NCBI GenBank assembly: GCA_008501765.1
Contig: QQUE01000013.1
Coordinates: forward strand, 62,001-126,000
Source of the DNA: Calditrichota bacterium
GTDB taxonomy: Bacteria; Zhuqueibacterota; Zhuqueibacteria; Zhuqueibacterales; Geothermadaptataceae
Length of the DNA stretch: 64,000 nucleotides
Direction of reading: 5' to 3'
Shown here: positions 52,908 to 62,339 of the stretch, in pieces
Layout: each line of letters starts with the position of its first letter
Numbering within the stretch: the first letter of the stretch is position 1
The notes under the pieces: model-generated
Database searches by the model: none
Told to the model about the DNA's origin: nothing
The model's input: the letters and a program-made list of their open reading frames with translations, nothing else
Program-made: the position numbers and the translations under genes

Positions 52908-53914
52908 GGTCAAATAGTCTGTGATTTCCAGGCCACAAGGGCCTGGGCTACGAATACCAATATCTCTGAAATGTAGTCTGCCCCCTTGTGGGGCGGTGTG
53001 GAATGTTAATCCGGCCACACTGGCCGGGGCACCAATTTCGAGTGGGGGAATAGGGATAAATAGTCTATGATTTCCAGGCCACAAGGGCCTGGGCTACGAA
53101 TACCAATATCTCTGAAATGTAGCCTGCCCCCTTGTGGGGCGGCGTGGAATGTTAATCCGGCCACACTGGCCGGGGCACCAATTTCGAGTGGGGGAATAGG
53201 GACAAATAGTCTTTGATTTCCAGGCCACAAGGGCCTGGGCTACGAATTCCGATATCTTTGAAATGTAGTCTGCCCCCTTGTGGGGCGGTGTGGAATGTTA
53301 ATCCGGCCACACTGGCCGGGGCACCAATTTCGAGTGGGGGAATAGGGACAAATAGTCTTTGATTTCCAGGCCACAAGGGCCTGGGCTACGAATTCCGATA
53401 TCTTTGAAATGTAGTCTGCCCCCTTGTGGGGCGGTGTGGAATGTTAATCCGGCCACACTGGCCGGGGCACCAATTTCGAGTGGGGGAATAGGGACAAATA
53501 GTCTTTGATTTCCAGGCCACAAGGGCCTGGGCTACGAATTCCGATATCTTTGAAATGTAGTCTGCCCCCTTGTGGGGCGGTGTGGAATGTTAATCCGGCC
53601 ACACTGGCCGGGGCACCAATCTCGAGTGGCGGAATAGGGATAAATAGTCTATGATTTCCAGGCCACAAGGGCCTGGGCTACGAATTCCGATATCTTTGAA
53701 ATGTAGTCTGCCCCCTTGTGGGGCGGTGTGGAATGTTAATCCGGCCACAATGGCCGGGGCACCAATTTCGAGTGGGGGAATAGGGACAAATAGTCTTTGA
53801 TTTCCAGGCCACAAGGGCCTGGGCTACGAATTCCGATATCTCTGAAATGTAGTCTGCCCCCTTGTGGGGCGGCGTGGAATGTTAATCCGGCCACAATAGC
53901 CGGGGCACCAATTT
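52896..53914. repeat. Seven-copy 146-bp tandem array of compound REP hairpins
   Basis: Seven units of 146 bp; type B hairpins start at 52928, 53074, 53220, 53366, 53512, 53658 and 53804. Each unit has B (CCAGGCCACAAGGGCCTGG-GCTAC, reverse of GTAG-headed), A (GTAG-TCT-GCCCCCTTGTGGGGC-GG) and C (CCGGCCACACTGGCCGG-GGCAC, reverse of GTGC-headed). A and B are the same hairpin types found around the RAYT gene. The middle units are almost identical, the outer ones differ by a few bases. The first unit contains the end and stop of the lipoprotein gene. Confidence 0.95.
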
Positions 53915-53941
53915 GTAATTTCAAACGAACGGCAGCCTGCC

Positions 53942-55246
53942 TTATTTTTCGATAAAAATTTCTACACCCTTTTCATTAACACCGGAAAAAAGGGCATAAA
54001 CCAATCCATTTTCATCAACGGCGGCCTCTGTTTCGCTGTGCTCGGGATTGGTAAAACTCCAGCCTGTGATATAGTCACCATTGTTGTTAAATTTCATTAT
54101 GCTGATTTTTTTTCCGTGTTCACGCTGCACAACTCCTTGAGAACCCGTGATACTTCGCACGAGCAAATAAACATTGCCCCAGCGGTCTCCGGTAATGTTA
54201 TGAAAATACACAGGCCCATCCGGCGGATCACCATGCGCGAATTGCATAAGCAGGTGCCCGTCCGGTGTAAATTTTTGTGTTGGACCGTAATAGCTGGTCA
54301 CAAATACGTCGCCACTGGGATCGACGCTGATGCCGTGCGGCGCATTAAATTCGCCGGGATTCATATTTTCGTAGACGAATCCTTCGCTGAAAGCGTGGGA
54401 AAATTCACCGGTGGCGCTGTAAACATTGACGCGCATATTGTCAACATCGGTGATAAATAACCGTTGTTTATGATCAAAACCAATGCCGTGGGAGCGGAGT
54501 ATTTGTCCCGGGCCTCTGCCTTTATCACCAAAAATTCGCAGGAATTCACCCTCGTGATTAAAAAACTGAATTCGCGGTTTATCTCCCTTGCTGTCGGTTA
54601 CACAAATATTACCGTCTGCATCACTTTTAACCTCGCGTGGTTCTTTAAAATATCCATTTGCTCCACCGGGACCCTTGCCAATTTCACCGAGAAATTTACC
54701 ATCAGAATTATAGCGAAAAACGCGGGATGCTGTTTGATCGGCAATTAAAATATTCCCATTTTTATCGAGCCCAATGCCGTGCGGAGATCGAAGATGCGTA
54801 TCAGAATCGCCTGATTTCTCAGACCAAATTTTTAGCGATTTGTAAACTGGCGGATCATCCCCAATTATGACCGTCGCATACAATCGGCTGTTTGCCGCTT
54901 CTGCGACTTGAGCGCCGATATGAATTTCATTCGGCACCGGCGCCTTTTGCGGGGCTTTGTAAACGCCATCGGAATCTATGGTGCCAAATTCATCTGTGCC
55001 GCCCGGGACGTCATTCACCGTCCAGATGGTCTTTTCCGGGGAACGTGCGGCCATGAGACGGGTGGCCAGCATCACAACTTTAAATTGTTTTTGCTGCAAT
55101 AAATGTAAATTTACCACCGAGGGTTTTATAATTGCGCGGCCGTGAATAGGTTGGCTTTGTGCGAGCAGGGAAGAGATTGAAATTGAAACCAAAAATACCA
55201 GCGGGAGAATCCATCGAACTATTTGATTAAAAATAAAGCTTTTCAT
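53942..55246 (-). CDS. Secreted NHL-repeat six-bladed propeller protein
   Basis: 434 residues from the ATG at 55246 with AAAGGAG upstream; an upstream in-frame ATG at 55309 is not preferred. A long signal peptide (IFNQIVRWILPLVFLVSISI to SLLAQ) is followed by an Ig-like domain (about 30-130, WTVNDVPGGTDEFG) and NHL repeats: SPHGIGLDKNGNILIADQTA, EPREVKSDADGNICVTDSKG, SHGIGFDHKQRLFITDVDNM and APHGISVDPSGDVFVTSYYG. Propellers of this kind bind sugars or proteins, some have lyase activity. It is in a minus-strand run with the two hydrolase-like genes upstream. Confidence 0.88.
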   Translation of the reverse strand: MKSFIFNQIVRWILPLVFLVSISISSLLAQSQPIHGRAIIKPSVVNLHLLQQKQFKVVMLATRLMAARSPEKTIWTVNDVPGGTDEFGTIDSDGVYKAPQKAPVPNEIHIGAQVAEAANSRLYATVIIGDDPPVYKSLKIWSEKSGDSDTHLRSPHGIGLDKNGNILIADQTASRVFRYNSDGKFLGEIGKGPGGANGYFKEPREVKSDADGNICVTDSKGDKPRIQFFNHEGEFLRIFGDKGRGPGQILRSHGIGFDHKQRLFITDVDNMRVNVYSATGEFSHAFSEGFVYENMNPGEFNAPHGISVDPSGDVFVTSYYGPTQKFTPDGHLLMQFAHGDPPDGPVYFHNITGDRWGNVYLLVRSITGSQGVVQREHGKKISIMKFNNNGDYITGWSFTNPEHSETEAAVDENGLVYALFSGVNEKGVEIFIEK

Positions 55247-55409
55247 GCAGATTTTCTCCTTTAATTTATTCTCTAATTTTTGGTATTTGTTTATCCTGAT
55301 ATCTGCCACTGATAGACACAGATCAAACTCGGATCATTTAATTATAAAAAAAATCCGTGTTCAATCAGTGAAAATCTGTGGCGAAAAATTAGTTAACGTT
55401 TCTGTTCTT

Positions 55410-57752
55410 TTACCGTTTTATCACCCAAACATCGGAGATGTGGGAAAATTTTGTCCAGCGCAGGTGCGATTCTTCGGGTTTATCAAACGAAACACGCATT
55501 TTACCGTCTTGTGTGATGTGTTTGGGAACGACAAATTCTTTAAATTCACCGCGGTCTTTGTTGTATAAAACAGGTTCGAGCCGTTCGCCATCTACTCTGA
55601 TCAGCGCATCGCCCTGACCGCAGACACGAATAATGTAGCGTCCGTTGAAATCCAGGTTTTCATATTCCAAAACCGGTTCCCACTGAAACAACTGGGATGA
55701 AAGTCGTTCACGGCTGTAACCGCCATCCCACCAGGCGACATCGCAGGCGTCGTATTGGGTTGTCAGCACCCTCCTTCCGGTTTCGATGTTCGAAACATTG
55801 TCGTAATAGCTGCCATCGCCCGGATTTTCCCAGGTATGAATTATTTTTAACCGGGCGAGTTTTTCTTTTTCAGTCGCCAGTGCTTTTATTTTTTTAGATT
55901 CATCTACGAGCCACCAGCGGTTGTTGAGTGGATAATTGACAAATTGCAGCATGCAGCCGCGCTGCGCACCCGAAGCTTTGTATTTTTCCACGTCGGTCTG
56001 CAATCCGATGGAGTGAAATAAATCATCGAAATACTGCACGATTTTCGTGTGCAAATCCTGCGCGACAGGTTCGGAGTCCGCTTTATTGACGATGGCTAAT
56101 GCTTTGTCCAAAGCCTTGTCGGCGCCAATTGATTGTGCCTTGGCAAGGATTGCATTTGCTTCCTTTTCAAGGCCTGTTTCATAGATTTTTCTGCGACGTT
56201 GGTAGGTGTCGTAATAAGCCCGTAAAACCAACATTTGCCAGCGCCAATTTCCAGCCAATTGCGGATTCTCTTTTTCGAGTTTTTGCCAATATTCGAAAGT
56301 GGTTTCGATGCTGCCATTTTCGATAATTGGCCCGACCCAGTTATGTTCAAGACCGAAAATGCCATCAGCCGCTTTTTCTGCCACCTGATCGCCAAAAAAG
56401 AAGCGGCAGTAATCGATCATAATGTCGCGCACATTTTTTTCGATATCCCAGCTGCGCATACTCCACACAACTTTGTTGACGTCATCGTGGGCGCCGTCGG
56501 AATAAGCGACAAATCCATCAGTAAATGGGGCGTAGGTGGCGTGGATTTTAGCGTAATAATTGGGCTGTGGATTGATGCCTTCGCGGCCGATTGTCAACAT
56601 GTAGGCCTGATCCCAATTTATCGCCGGATAATCACATCGCAGGTTGTGGGTGATATCAGGATAATGACGGTGTCGGTATTGCGCCGGTAGGCGGTGCCGT
56701 GTTCCGGCGATGGACGGGCTGCTGGGACCGGAAACCACGCCGCGCAGCCAGTCGGGTTTAAACTCGTCGAGATAGGTGTAAAAATAATCGATCTGTTCGG
56801 CGCTAAATCCCTGCAAAGAAATCCACATTCCTGCTTTGGGATGGTGTTTTTTCAGCAGTTTTGATAAATCATGCAGAAAAGGCATCACTTCTCGCGGATG
56901 ATTGTGCCCCGGATCACCACCGGGAAAAAAGATTTGATCGAGTTTAGGGCATGCTTTATAAAACGCCTCATGTGTTTTAAGCATGGCTGTGCGTTTTTCA
57001 TTATCTTTTAGATCAAATGTTGCCGGAGTCCACACCCAATAATCCAGATCGTAGGCTGCACAAATTTTACTCATTTCGATATTCATTTTTTCGCGGGGGA
57101 TCGGCATGTGCGGGCTATCGTCTGGCCCGAATGGAATATTTTCAATGGCATTGGTGCCGAAAAGAGCCAGCTCACGGATGTATTTTTCATATTGGGCCAC
57201 ATCCCAGGCATCGTATGAATTGGCTGTATTGCGGTATCCGAGCTGATGCCCGCGTATGGATTGCATCGGTGAAGTGGCTAAATCAAGTGGTTGAGATAGA
57301 TATGCCTTTTTATCTAAAAGTACGGCAGTTCGCAAAATGTGTCCGACGCCAAAAAGACATCCCCGTGCATCGGCTCCGAGAATCCAGACAATATTTTTAC
57401 CATCTTTTTTCTGCGTGAAAATGCGGTAGCCTTCCGGTTTATATTCGGCATCCCCCGATTTATTTCTTTGCGGAATGGTCTTACCGAACAGTTTTTTATC
57501 CCTCGAAAGGGCAATTGCAATGATGGCATTTTTGCCACTGTCCCAGTTTTTGGCAGTGTGCCACGCAACAGAGGTGCGGTTTGAAATTTCTTCCTGCAAA
57601 ATTTTTATGAGAGTCGCCCGAACAGGCGACTTGATTTTATTGGAAATGAGAATGCTAGCATTTGTGATATCGATTTTTTGTGCCTGTGCAAAATTTAAAA
57701 GAAACAGAATGGTGATTAGTATCGCCACCGAGGTGAATCCTGTTTTTCGCAT
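55410..57752 (-). CDS. Secreted glycoside-hydrolase-like protein (GH20-type N-terminal fold)
   Basis: 780 residues with AGAGGA upstream and a signal peptide ending NFAQA. The first domain (about 25-160) is the small alpha/beta domain preceding many GH20/GH67/GH115-type enzymes (ISNKIKSPVRATLIKIL ... ILGADARGCLFGVGHILR). A TIM-barrel-like region follows (about 165-480) with IRGHQLGYRNTANSYDAWDV, FFPGGDPGHNHP and RGVVSGPSSPS; then helices and a beta-sandwich C-terminus ending in WVIKR. Substrate not recognisable; uronic-acid or hexosamine glycans are plausible. The next gene upstream is a distant paralogue. Confidence 0.75.
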   Translation of the reverse strand: MRKTGFTSVAILITILFLLNFAQAQKIDITNASILISNKIKSPVRATLIKILQEEISNRTSVAWHTAKNWDSGKNAIIAIALSRDKKLFGKTIPQRNKSGDAEYKPEGYRIFTQKKDGKNIVWILGADARGCLFGVGHILRTAVLLDKKAYLSQPLDLATSPMQSIRGHQLGYRNTANSYDAWDVAQYEKYIRELALFGTNAIENIPFGPDDSPHMPIPREKMNIEMSKICAAYDLDYWVWTPATFDLKDNEKRTAMLKTHEAFYKACPKLDQIFFPGGDPGHNHPREVMPFLHDLSKLLKKHHPKAGMWISLQGFSAEQIDYFYTYLDEFKPDWLRGVVSGPSSPSIAGTRHRLPAQYRHRHYPDITHNLRCDYPAINWDQAYMLTIGREGINPQPNYYAKIHATYAPFTDGFVAYSDGAHDDVNKVVWSMRSWDIEKNVRDIMIDYCRFFFGDQVAEKAADGIFGLEHNWVGPIIENGSIETTFEYWQKLEKENPQLAGNWRWQMLVLRAYYDTYQRRRKIYETGLEKEANAILAKAQSIGADKALDKALAIVNKADSEPVAQDLHTKIVQYFDDLFHSIGLQTDVEKYKASGAQRGCMLQFVNYPLNNRWWLVDESKKIKALATEKEKLARLKIIHTWENPGDGSYYDNVSNIETGRRVLTTQYDACDVAWWDGGYSRERLSSQLFQWEPVLEYENLDFNGRYIIRVCGQGDALIRVDGERLEPVLYNKDRGEFKEFVVPKHITQDGKMRVSFDKPEESHLRWTKFSHISDVWVIKR

Positions 57753-57754
57753 GA

Positions 57755-60430
57755 TTAATCCTCTTTTTTCATCAGCCAGATTTCAGAAATTAAAGTCCCC
57801 CAGCCCCCTGAGTTTCGCCACTGTTCGATTTTCACCTGGTCACCGCGAGCCACATCGGCTGCCTTTTCTAAACGAATAATTAATTTTCCATCACGTGTTG
57901 CTGCCGCAGGAATATCAAAATGGAAAAAATCACTCATTTGCAGTGGCAGTTCGAGATTTTCAGCCAAAATAATATCATCCGCATAAATTTTTTGGCTTTT
58001 TTGATTCATCCGGTCTGCATAACGTGCCTGATACCAGGGGCGGACTAAAGTGAAGCGAACACGATAAGTGGCCTGTGGATCTAAATTCTCATACCTGAAT
58101 GTCACTCCCCGTTCTTCATCCTGGGTAAAATGCATCGATCGCTGGCTTGGCCGGTTGTGCTCCGAGAGCATTTTCCCGACGTAGGGCTGGCCGTGATCGT
58201 AGGGATAACCAGAAACAACATTTGGCGCAGGATTAAATGTGCCGAGATTATCATAAAACCCACCTTCACCCGGGTTTTCGTAGTCGATGATCATGTTGAG
58301 AAGTTCGAGCTTTTCCCTCCCTTTGGCTTGTTTGGCGCGCTCAAGTTGGCGGCGCAACCAGCCCAGGCCGATGAAATCATGATCGAGATTGAAATATCCT
58401 TCGCTGCGGACGCCGAAAAGCGCGTTGCTTTCTTCGCCGAGTCGACCGGCTTCGTCTCGAAGGTGTTTCATTTCAAGGGTCTCTTTTTCAGCATCAAACC
58501 AGGTCAGCATCACATCGATTTTGTCATTCTTATCGCTTTCCTGCAAAACTGCCGAAGTATTTTCTTCAATGCGCTGCTGTAGTAATAATTGTTGTTTTAC
58601 AGCAAGCTGAACGTATTTGTCCAAAGCAGCTTTTTGCATGTACATTCGCCAAAGCCAGTTGTTTTTCCTACGCGAAACAGGCATTAAATCACCAGCTTTT
58701 TTCACGAGTTTGTAGTAGGTGTCGATTCCTTTTTTTTCTGTCAGCGGGGTATCAGGTATTTCTTGCAGGTTACTTTCAAGCTGAAAAATCGCTTCGGCCA
58801 TTGCCGGGGCGGCGGGGCGGCCAAACCATGTCGTGCAATATTCATCGACGACCTCGTGTACTGGTTTGCGTGGTGACCATAAAAGTCGCTGCCACATCCA
58901 CTGATTAAAATGGTCGTGATGGCCGCTGGAATGGGTGATATCGCCGACGCCGTAAGGCATTAAATCGTTAAACACGCGGTGATAATATTTTGGCCAGGCG
59001 AAAAAAGTCAGGCGGTTATAAACCATTGTGAGAAATTGGTCGGGGCGCCGCTCGTAGATATCGTGGCTCCAGTGTGGTGGCAAATCGCCGTTGCGGTCGG
59101 CTCGCGGATACATTTGAATGTAGGCATGCTGGGCATATTTCCAGTGGGTGATTTCATTATAATAAACGAGGTCGTGACGTTTAGGCAATTGATGCAAAAT
59201 CTCCTTTGGATACAAGCCATAGGGGCCAAATCCCGGATAGCGAAATAAATCCATGCGGTGTGTTTGCCGGTGGCCGGGCTGCCAGCTTGCGGCATCGGAA
59301 CCCGGGCCATAGCCCCAGGCCCAGAGCCACACCCTTGGTTTTTCCTGCAGATAGGAAAAGATGGCATTGTCATCTTCATTGTCAAATTTTTGGTTGGTAA
59401 AATATATCCGGGATTCGGGGTGGTATTTATGGATAATTGCAGCCATTTTTTCCACAATTTTGATGAATTTTAAACCGTAGGGATTGCATTTATCGCATTC
59501 GCAGCCGCCGCCATCGCCGCCGTGAAATTTTACCAGATCGTAGGTGGGACTGTCCTTAAATTGCTGCTCACATTTTCGCAGCATAAATTCCGCTGCTTCC
59601 GGTATGGAAAGGCAAACATAACCCAGCCTGCCGATGGATTCCGAAGCATGCCATTCAGCAAGTATTTCTCGTCCTGATGTGTTCGCTCCAAATCCGCCCT
59701 GCGTCATCAAACCAAATGATTTGATAAAATCAAACATCGGTCCGGGACGGCAATTGAAGATATTAGCTCCGGCAAGCGCATAGTCCAATATAACACGCTG
59801 CGTTTCTTTTTTCGTCCAGTCACGAACATGCGCCAGCCTTTTTGCTACATGGCTTTGGCCGAATTGTGTGCCGCGAATTTCAAAAGCAGGGGCGGTGCGC
59901 ACTGCAAAATTTTGCGGAATTTCGATGGCGCCATCGATGACTGGAAACTGCCGCAAAATTTCACCGACGGCGTACAGACAACCACGGTCATCGACACCGG
60001 CAGCGAGCAAAGTCGGATGTTCTGCTGTGAATAACATTTTCAGCAGGAATCCTTCCGGACCCGGGGCACGGTCTGTCAATGATTGAATTCGGTTAATTTT
60101 AATTTGCCGGGCAATTTTTGTGTGACTTTTTGTGGTTCCCAATAAAATTAACAGCTCGTCAGCAGCAATATTTTTCCGACTGGATTCTGTCTCTATGCTT
60201 AATATTTTGATTCCCGCTTCCGTTAATCTCTCGACCAACAGATGGGCGACATTTTTTTCAACTGGACTCGCCATGTCTCCCGTTTGTACAATAATTTTGC
60301 TGAATTCTTCTGCAGCGACAGGTTTGCATGGTAGAATGAACAAAAAAATGGTTATTGTCAAAATTTGTATAAACGCGGCAATTGAGGTGCAGCAGGGGAT
60401 GTTTCGAACAGAAGTTTGCATTTTTTGCAT
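57755..60430 (-). CDS. Secreted glycoside-hydrolase-like protein, DUF4838-like
   Basis: 891 residues from the ATG at 60430, picked because the longer frame begins with TTG and neither has a clear ribosome binding site. Signal segment AFIQILTITIFLFILPCKPV to AAEEF. N-terminal alpha/beta domain with LLAAGVDDRGCLYAVGEILR parallels the neighbouring gene; FHGGDGGGCECDKCNPYG resembles the Cys-rich motif of DUF4838 proteins. The C-terminus is a beta-sandwich ending LISEIWLMKKED, again like its neighbour. The two genes abut (two bases apart), so they are co-transcribed paralogues. Confidence 0.75.
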   Translation of the reverse strand: MQKMQTSVRNIPCCTSIAAFIQILTITIFLFILPCKPVAAEEFSKIIVQTGDMASPVEKNVAHLLVERLTEAGIKILSIETESSRKNIAADELLILLGTTKSHTKIARQIKINRIQSLTDRAPGPEGFLLKMLFTAEHPTLLAAGVDDRGCLYAVGEILRQFPVIDGAIEIPQNFAVRTAPAFEIRGTQFGQSHVAKRLAHVRDWTKKETQRVILDYALAGANIFNCRPGPMFDFIKSFGLMTQGGFGANTSGREILAEWHASESIGRLGYVCLSIPEAAEFMLRKCEQQFKDSPTYDLVKFHGGDGGGCECDKCNPYGLKFIKIVEKMAAIIHKYHPESRIYFTNQKFDNEDDNAIFSYLQEKPRVWLWAWGYGPGSDAASWQPGHRQTHRMDLFRYPGFGPYGLYPKEILHQLPKRHDLVYYNEITHWKYAQHAYIQMYPRADRNGDLPPHWSHDIYERRPDQFLTMVYNRLTFFAWPKYYHRVFNDLMPYGVGDITHSSGHHDHFNQWMWQRLLWSPRKPVHEVVDEYCTTWFGRPAAPAMAEAIFQLESNLQEIPDTPLTEKKGIDTYYKLVKKAGDLMPVSRRKNNWLWRMYMQKAALDKYVQLAVKQQLLLQQRIEENTSAVLQESDKNDKIDVMLTWFDAEKETLEMKHLRDEAGRLGEESNALFGVRSEGYFNLDHDFIGLGWLRRQLERAKQAKGREKLELLNMIIDYENPGEGGFYDNLGTFNPAPNVVSGYPYDHGQPYVGKMLSEHNRPSQRSMHFTQDEERGVTFRYENLDPQATYRVRFTLVRPWYQARYADRMNQKSQKIYADDIILAENLELPLQMSDFFHFDIPAAATRDGKLIIRLEKAADVARGDQVKIEQWRNSGGWGTLISEIWLMKKED

Positions 60431-60519
60431 GGGAATGGGATAGTTTGGGTGTGCAGTTTTTTTACGATTAACCCGTTGTGCAGAATTCAATCTAATCTGT
60501 CACAAGTCGACCTTTTCTC

Positions 60520-60625
60520 GTCATTCCGTCATGCTTTTAGACGGAATCCATCGTTTTACAGTCTAATCCTATCTGGATTCCCGCTAAAATCGTGCGGAGC
60601 CGCAGGCCGGCGCCAGCAAAATGAC
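60520..60625. repeat. GTCAT dispersed repeat, copy 4, 106-bp variant
   Basis: The left half is identical to copy 3 (GTC then ATTCCGTC...GACGGAAT-CCA). After TGGATTCCC the right hairpin is longer and GC-rich (GCGGAGCCGCAGGCCGGCGC) before the closing AATGAC, making 106 instead of 77 bp. Confidence 0.75.
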
Positions 60626-60702
60626 GAATAAATAGAAAAAATTTCTATTCTGCACAACGCGTTACGATTAATTAAACTTAAAGAAGCGAAGCATGAAAGG
60701 CA

Positions 60703-60857
60703 AGTTCCACAATGTAAAGAATTGTAGTTGTGGAGCTTCAAGCTTAATTTTGTGAGATGCTTAGTGATGCGTTCACTTTTTAATTGGGCAAAAAACTTCG
60801 TGGTTCAGAGCGTTCTCTGAAAACACACATTTGCAAACAGAGCACACGCTGAACTAC
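60703..60857. repeat. GTRG-headed hairpins near 60.8 kb
   Basis: GTAG is followed by TTGTGGAGCTT at 60724, pairing with AGTTCCACAA at 60703; GTGG is followed by TTCAGAG-cgtt-CTCTGAA at 60800-60821; and minus-strand GTAG with TTCAGCG lies at 60838-60857. They look like a third, more diverged REP-type family. Confidence 0.5.
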
Positions 60858-61300
60858 AAGCTTATGCTCTTAATATTAAAAATGAACCATCCACATTTTT
60901 AAACTTGAAAGACAAGTAGGTCAGATAAAAAGATCGTGTGTAAAAACAAAGGCTTTCCGAAAATAGTGCGTACAACACAAATTTTCAGTGAAAGTGCATA
61001 GTTTGCACAGAATACATTAGTAGTGAGAAAATAACAGCAATTTTTCTGGATTTTGCAGCAAAAACCATTATATTTTATTGTTGTGCAAATTCGCTCATTT
61101 ATTCAGTAAACCTCTGTTCTTAAACTCGGAATATAAACCCTAAATGAATGATCTGTTTGTTTCGCATTGCTTTAAGGCAATTGTATATTTTTAACAGCCG
61201 GAAAAAAACAGAACAAGTTAAAATAAACATAACGGATTATAATAATAAGGATGTTTTCGCTCAATTGATGATTGATTTCAGTAAAAAGTATCGTGAATAT

Positions 61301-62329
61301 ATGAATTGTAAGAAATCCACTTTGATTACCTGTTTCGCCCTGTCACTCGTTTTATACCAGTGTCTTGGCGATGTTCCGCATAGCAATCCACTCGACCCGG
61401 GTAATAGCAATTTTGGTTTCTCGATAAGCGGTTCGGTAACGACTTATTATTCACCCACAACCCCAATTTCGAACGCCATCGTCACCCTTTTGCCGGACAA
61501 GGCAAAATTTGTAACCGCCAACGACGGCTTTTTTTCATTTACCAAATTGATCCAGCCATCTTATGATGTTGTTGTTGCGGCAGATGGTTATGTGAACGAC
61601 ACGCTCCACATCAATTTGCAGTCGAATACTGTGCTTGATTTTCAACTGAATGCATTGCCTTATTTCGAAAATATCACCCTGACAACCCACCACGATCATC
61701 CATATTATCCTCCTGAAAGACGTTATTTCCTTCGAATTAATGCGGCAGTCAATGATCCCGATGGCTATTTTGATATAAATAGAGTTTATTTTTCAACACG
61801 GGATTTTCAACTTGATTCGGTCACTATTGTAGATACGCTGAATGCGAGTATGACCCAGGGGCATTTCAGTCGATTGGTAGATATTATTCGACTTAATGTC
61901 GGTGAGATTAAAAACTTAATCGGGCATGAATTTGTTATGCATGTCATTGATGATGTTGGTGCTACCGTCAAAGTTGGAGGAAATTATGTCTTCAGAATAA
62001 TGGACAAATCCTTTGACGAAACCAATATGAAAGTGACGGCTGTACCGGCACCCGCAGATTCAGCAGGTGCAGATTCCACGCGGTTTTTCAACTGGATCGG
62101 GTTAAATTTAGATTATAATTATAAGCATACAATTGAGGTCTATCAGGAGAATCTGGGTGGGTTGACTTTTATACTGGACATAAAAAATATTCCAAAAGCA
62201 ACGGTTAAACAGCAAATTCCTTTCCTGGAAGATGAGGGGGATTATGTTTGGGTTATTACTGCTACGGATGACCTGGGCAATACAACACGCTCCCGCGAGA
62301 GAAGTTTTACGATTCGCAGAACAAATTAA
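61301..62329 (+). CDS. Lipoprotein with carboxypeptidase-regulatory-like domain
   Basis: 342 residues from the ATG at 61301; a longer frame from 61148 lacks a signal sequence. KKSTLITCFALSLVLYQC is a probable lipoprotein signal though YQC is not a classical lipobox. It continues HSNPLDPGN, the short tag after the lipid-modified cysteine seen in Calditrichota-type lipoproteins, then a beta-sandwich (ISNAIVTLLPDKAKFVTAND, SYDVVVAADGYV) and two further beta domains. It precedes the sigma-54 activator by only ten bases and may belong to that operon. Confidence 0.7.
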   Translation: MNCKKSTLITCFALSLVLYQCLGDVPHSNPLDPGNSNFGFSISGSVTTYYSPTTPISNAIVTLLPDKAKFVTANDGFFSFTKLIQPSYDVVVAADGYVNDTLHINLQSNTVLDFQLNALPYFENITLTTHHDHPYYPPERRYFLRINAAVNDPDGYFDINRVYFSTRDFQLDSVTIVDTLNASMTQGHFSRLVDIIRLNVGEIKNLIGHEFVMHVIDDVGATVKVGGNYVFRIMDKSFDETNMKVTAVPAPADSAGADSTRFFNWIGLNLDYNYKHTIEVYQENLGGLTFILDIKNIPKATVKQQIPFLEDEGDYVWVITATDDLGNTTRSRERSFTIRRTN

Positions 62330-62339
62330 TGGAGAATAA

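Larger units (their letters stand above)
60491..61300. other. Intergenic region with several hairpin repeats
   Basis: About 810 bases without a supported gene. Contains the 106-bp GTCAT element (60520-60625) and GTAG/GTGG-headed hairpins between 60703 and 60857. The remainder is AT-rich and holds the promoter of the lipoprotein gene. Confidence 0.55.

Noticed and set aside
52896-53914. CRISPR array
   Set aside because: The whole 146-bp unit repeats and there are no variable spacers or cas genes.
53006-53924. Series of overlapping about 74-codon minus-strand frames (MWPGNQRLF-type)
   Set aside because: They arise from the 146-bp array: starts recur every 146 bases in shifting frames, each spans about one and a half units, and none has a ribosome binding site.
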